Positions 63,125 through 64,000 of a stretch of DNA of 64,000 nucleotides are shown here, in pieces. The stretch is taken from assembly GCA_030549335.1 (NCBI GenBank), contig CM060195.1, positions 47,994,991-48,058,990 of the forward strand, in the 5' to 3' direction. A program made the translations under genes and the position numbers. Every line of letters starts with the position of its first letter. The stretch's first letter is position 1. Source of the stretch: Pontederia crassipes. Its lineage: Eukaryota; Streptophyta; Magnoliopsida; Commelinales; Pontederiaceae. The notes under the pieces are model-generated. The model saw nothing but the letters and a program-made list of their open reading frames with translations. It had not been told where the DNA came from and did no database searches.

Positions 63125-63139
63125 TTTATTCAACAATTA

Positions 63140-64000
63140 AAACTTATAATTTTGTACTTTAGGAGTTTGAAATTTTTCCTTTTTATAATTTTTTTAAAGA
63201 AATAATTTTAGAATTTGTTCAATTGTTCATGCTGAAAAAATATATGTTAAAATAAAAAGGGCCACCCTTTTGAGGTGGGTTCCAATTTCATTTCCCTGGG
63301 ACCCATAAGAGTGACGTGACCGACAAGCGTAAATTCAGCTGAAAAGGGACATACGACTCGGTGGGTCCCGCAAAAGCCCCCACCACCCGAAGCAGCTGTT
63401 GCCATTTAATTGTTTCGTACCAAAATCTCTCTCTCTTTTTTTTTTCCAATTTTTCTTTCAAAAAAGCTCTCTTTTTCCTGTTACAAAAGAAAGGTCCACG
63501 GATCTCATACAAAGAAAATAAAAATTTAAAAATACAGAAGCACATAAATTACTGGTAAAATTTCGAATTGATGACCTTTTTGAATTACGAATTAATATTT
63601 GAACTACTACTCATGCTCATCTTTTTTTTATTGAAATCTAAAATTAGATAGGCCGAATTACGAATTAATACGAGCTCTCTATTTATAATACAAAAAAAAA
63701 ATAAACGAAAATTTTACTAATTAAGATAAATTATTTTAATATCATTTCCTGTGTTTAATAATAATAATAATAACATGAGAACATTTTGTTTTGATTTACA
63801 ATATCTGTTGGCATAAAGATTGATTAATTTTCACTCCATCCATCACGAGATTATATAAATTATATTTTGCTAGCGTTTTTTTAACTATAATAATTCTTAT
63901 TGAAGTGGTAATATATTTAGATAATACATATCCAAATAATCACATTATCATTTAATGGCTTTGATTACCTCTGTTTGAAATATTAATGTTCAAAGAATTA
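63140..64000. other. Window edge, no supported gene
   Basis: 63260-63410 is GC-richer, with CCACC/GGTGG words and GGTGGGTCCCGC, which could be promoter sequence. The rest is AT-rich with short AAT runs. Confidence 0.3.

Noticed and set aside
1-64000. CRISPR arrays, bacterial operons, rRNA, tRNA or integrated virus-like genes
   Set aside because: Looked for and not seen. All repeats have transposon, microsatellite or minisatellite structure, and the retroelement domains belong to RTE and Ty3/gypsy retrotransposons.

Overview
This window is nuclear DNA from a flowering plant, probably a commelinid monocot. The evidence is AT-rich intergenic DNA with long dinucleotide and trinucleotide runs, a few GC-rich genes (two of them single-exon), GT-AG introns, and abundant hAT, RTE and Ty3/gypsy remains. 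No bacterial operons, CRISPR arrays, rRNA or convincing tRNA genes were seen. The species is inference; the plant origin is not in doubt.

Host genes. Four were found. (1) 4130-4991 (+): three-exon R2R3-MYB of subgroup-4 repressor type with an EAR motif. (2) 7569-9120 (+): six-exon tetraketide alpha-pyrone reductase (TKPR2 type, sporopollenin pathway). (3) 22822-23715 (-): cytokinin-response-factor-type AP2/ERF protein, preceded by a 5'UTR intron that splits a 41-codon upstream ORF (24354-24302 joined to 23875-23803). (4) 48794-49408 (-): single-exon acidic, probably nuclear protein of unknown function. The TKPR2 and CRF genes are neighbours facing each other, which I recall also being neighbours in Arabidopsis.

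Mobile DNA. The most striking object is a complete hAT transposon at 49709-53804, flanked by a perfect 8-bp target duplication. It carries a four-exon, apparently intact 744-residue transposase and a GC-rich 146-bp-arm perfect palindrome upstream of the transposase start. It sits about 300 bp upstream of gene 4. Three shorter elements (11193-12042, 16084-16820, 17016-17858) share its termini and GGTTCAACCGG-type subterminal repeats and look like non-autonomous relatives. A second hAT-like family is at 44945-45592. RTE-clade non-LTR elements occur three times: a 5'-truncated copy (42439-43790), a near full-length decayed copy on the minus strand (56175-59333), and a 166-bp internally deleted derivative (62959-63124), each with target duplications. 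A Ty3/gypsy fragment is arranged as a fold-back (33415-34735).

The rest, roughly 9-20 kb, 25-33 kb, 35-48 kb and 54-64 kb, is AT-rich intergenic sequence with degenerate repeats, simple-sequence runs and a few GC-richer islands without convincing coding content. The host genes are not an operon. The MYB (phenylpropanoid repressor class) and TKPR2 (pollen wall) could be linked through phenolic metabolism, but that is speculative.
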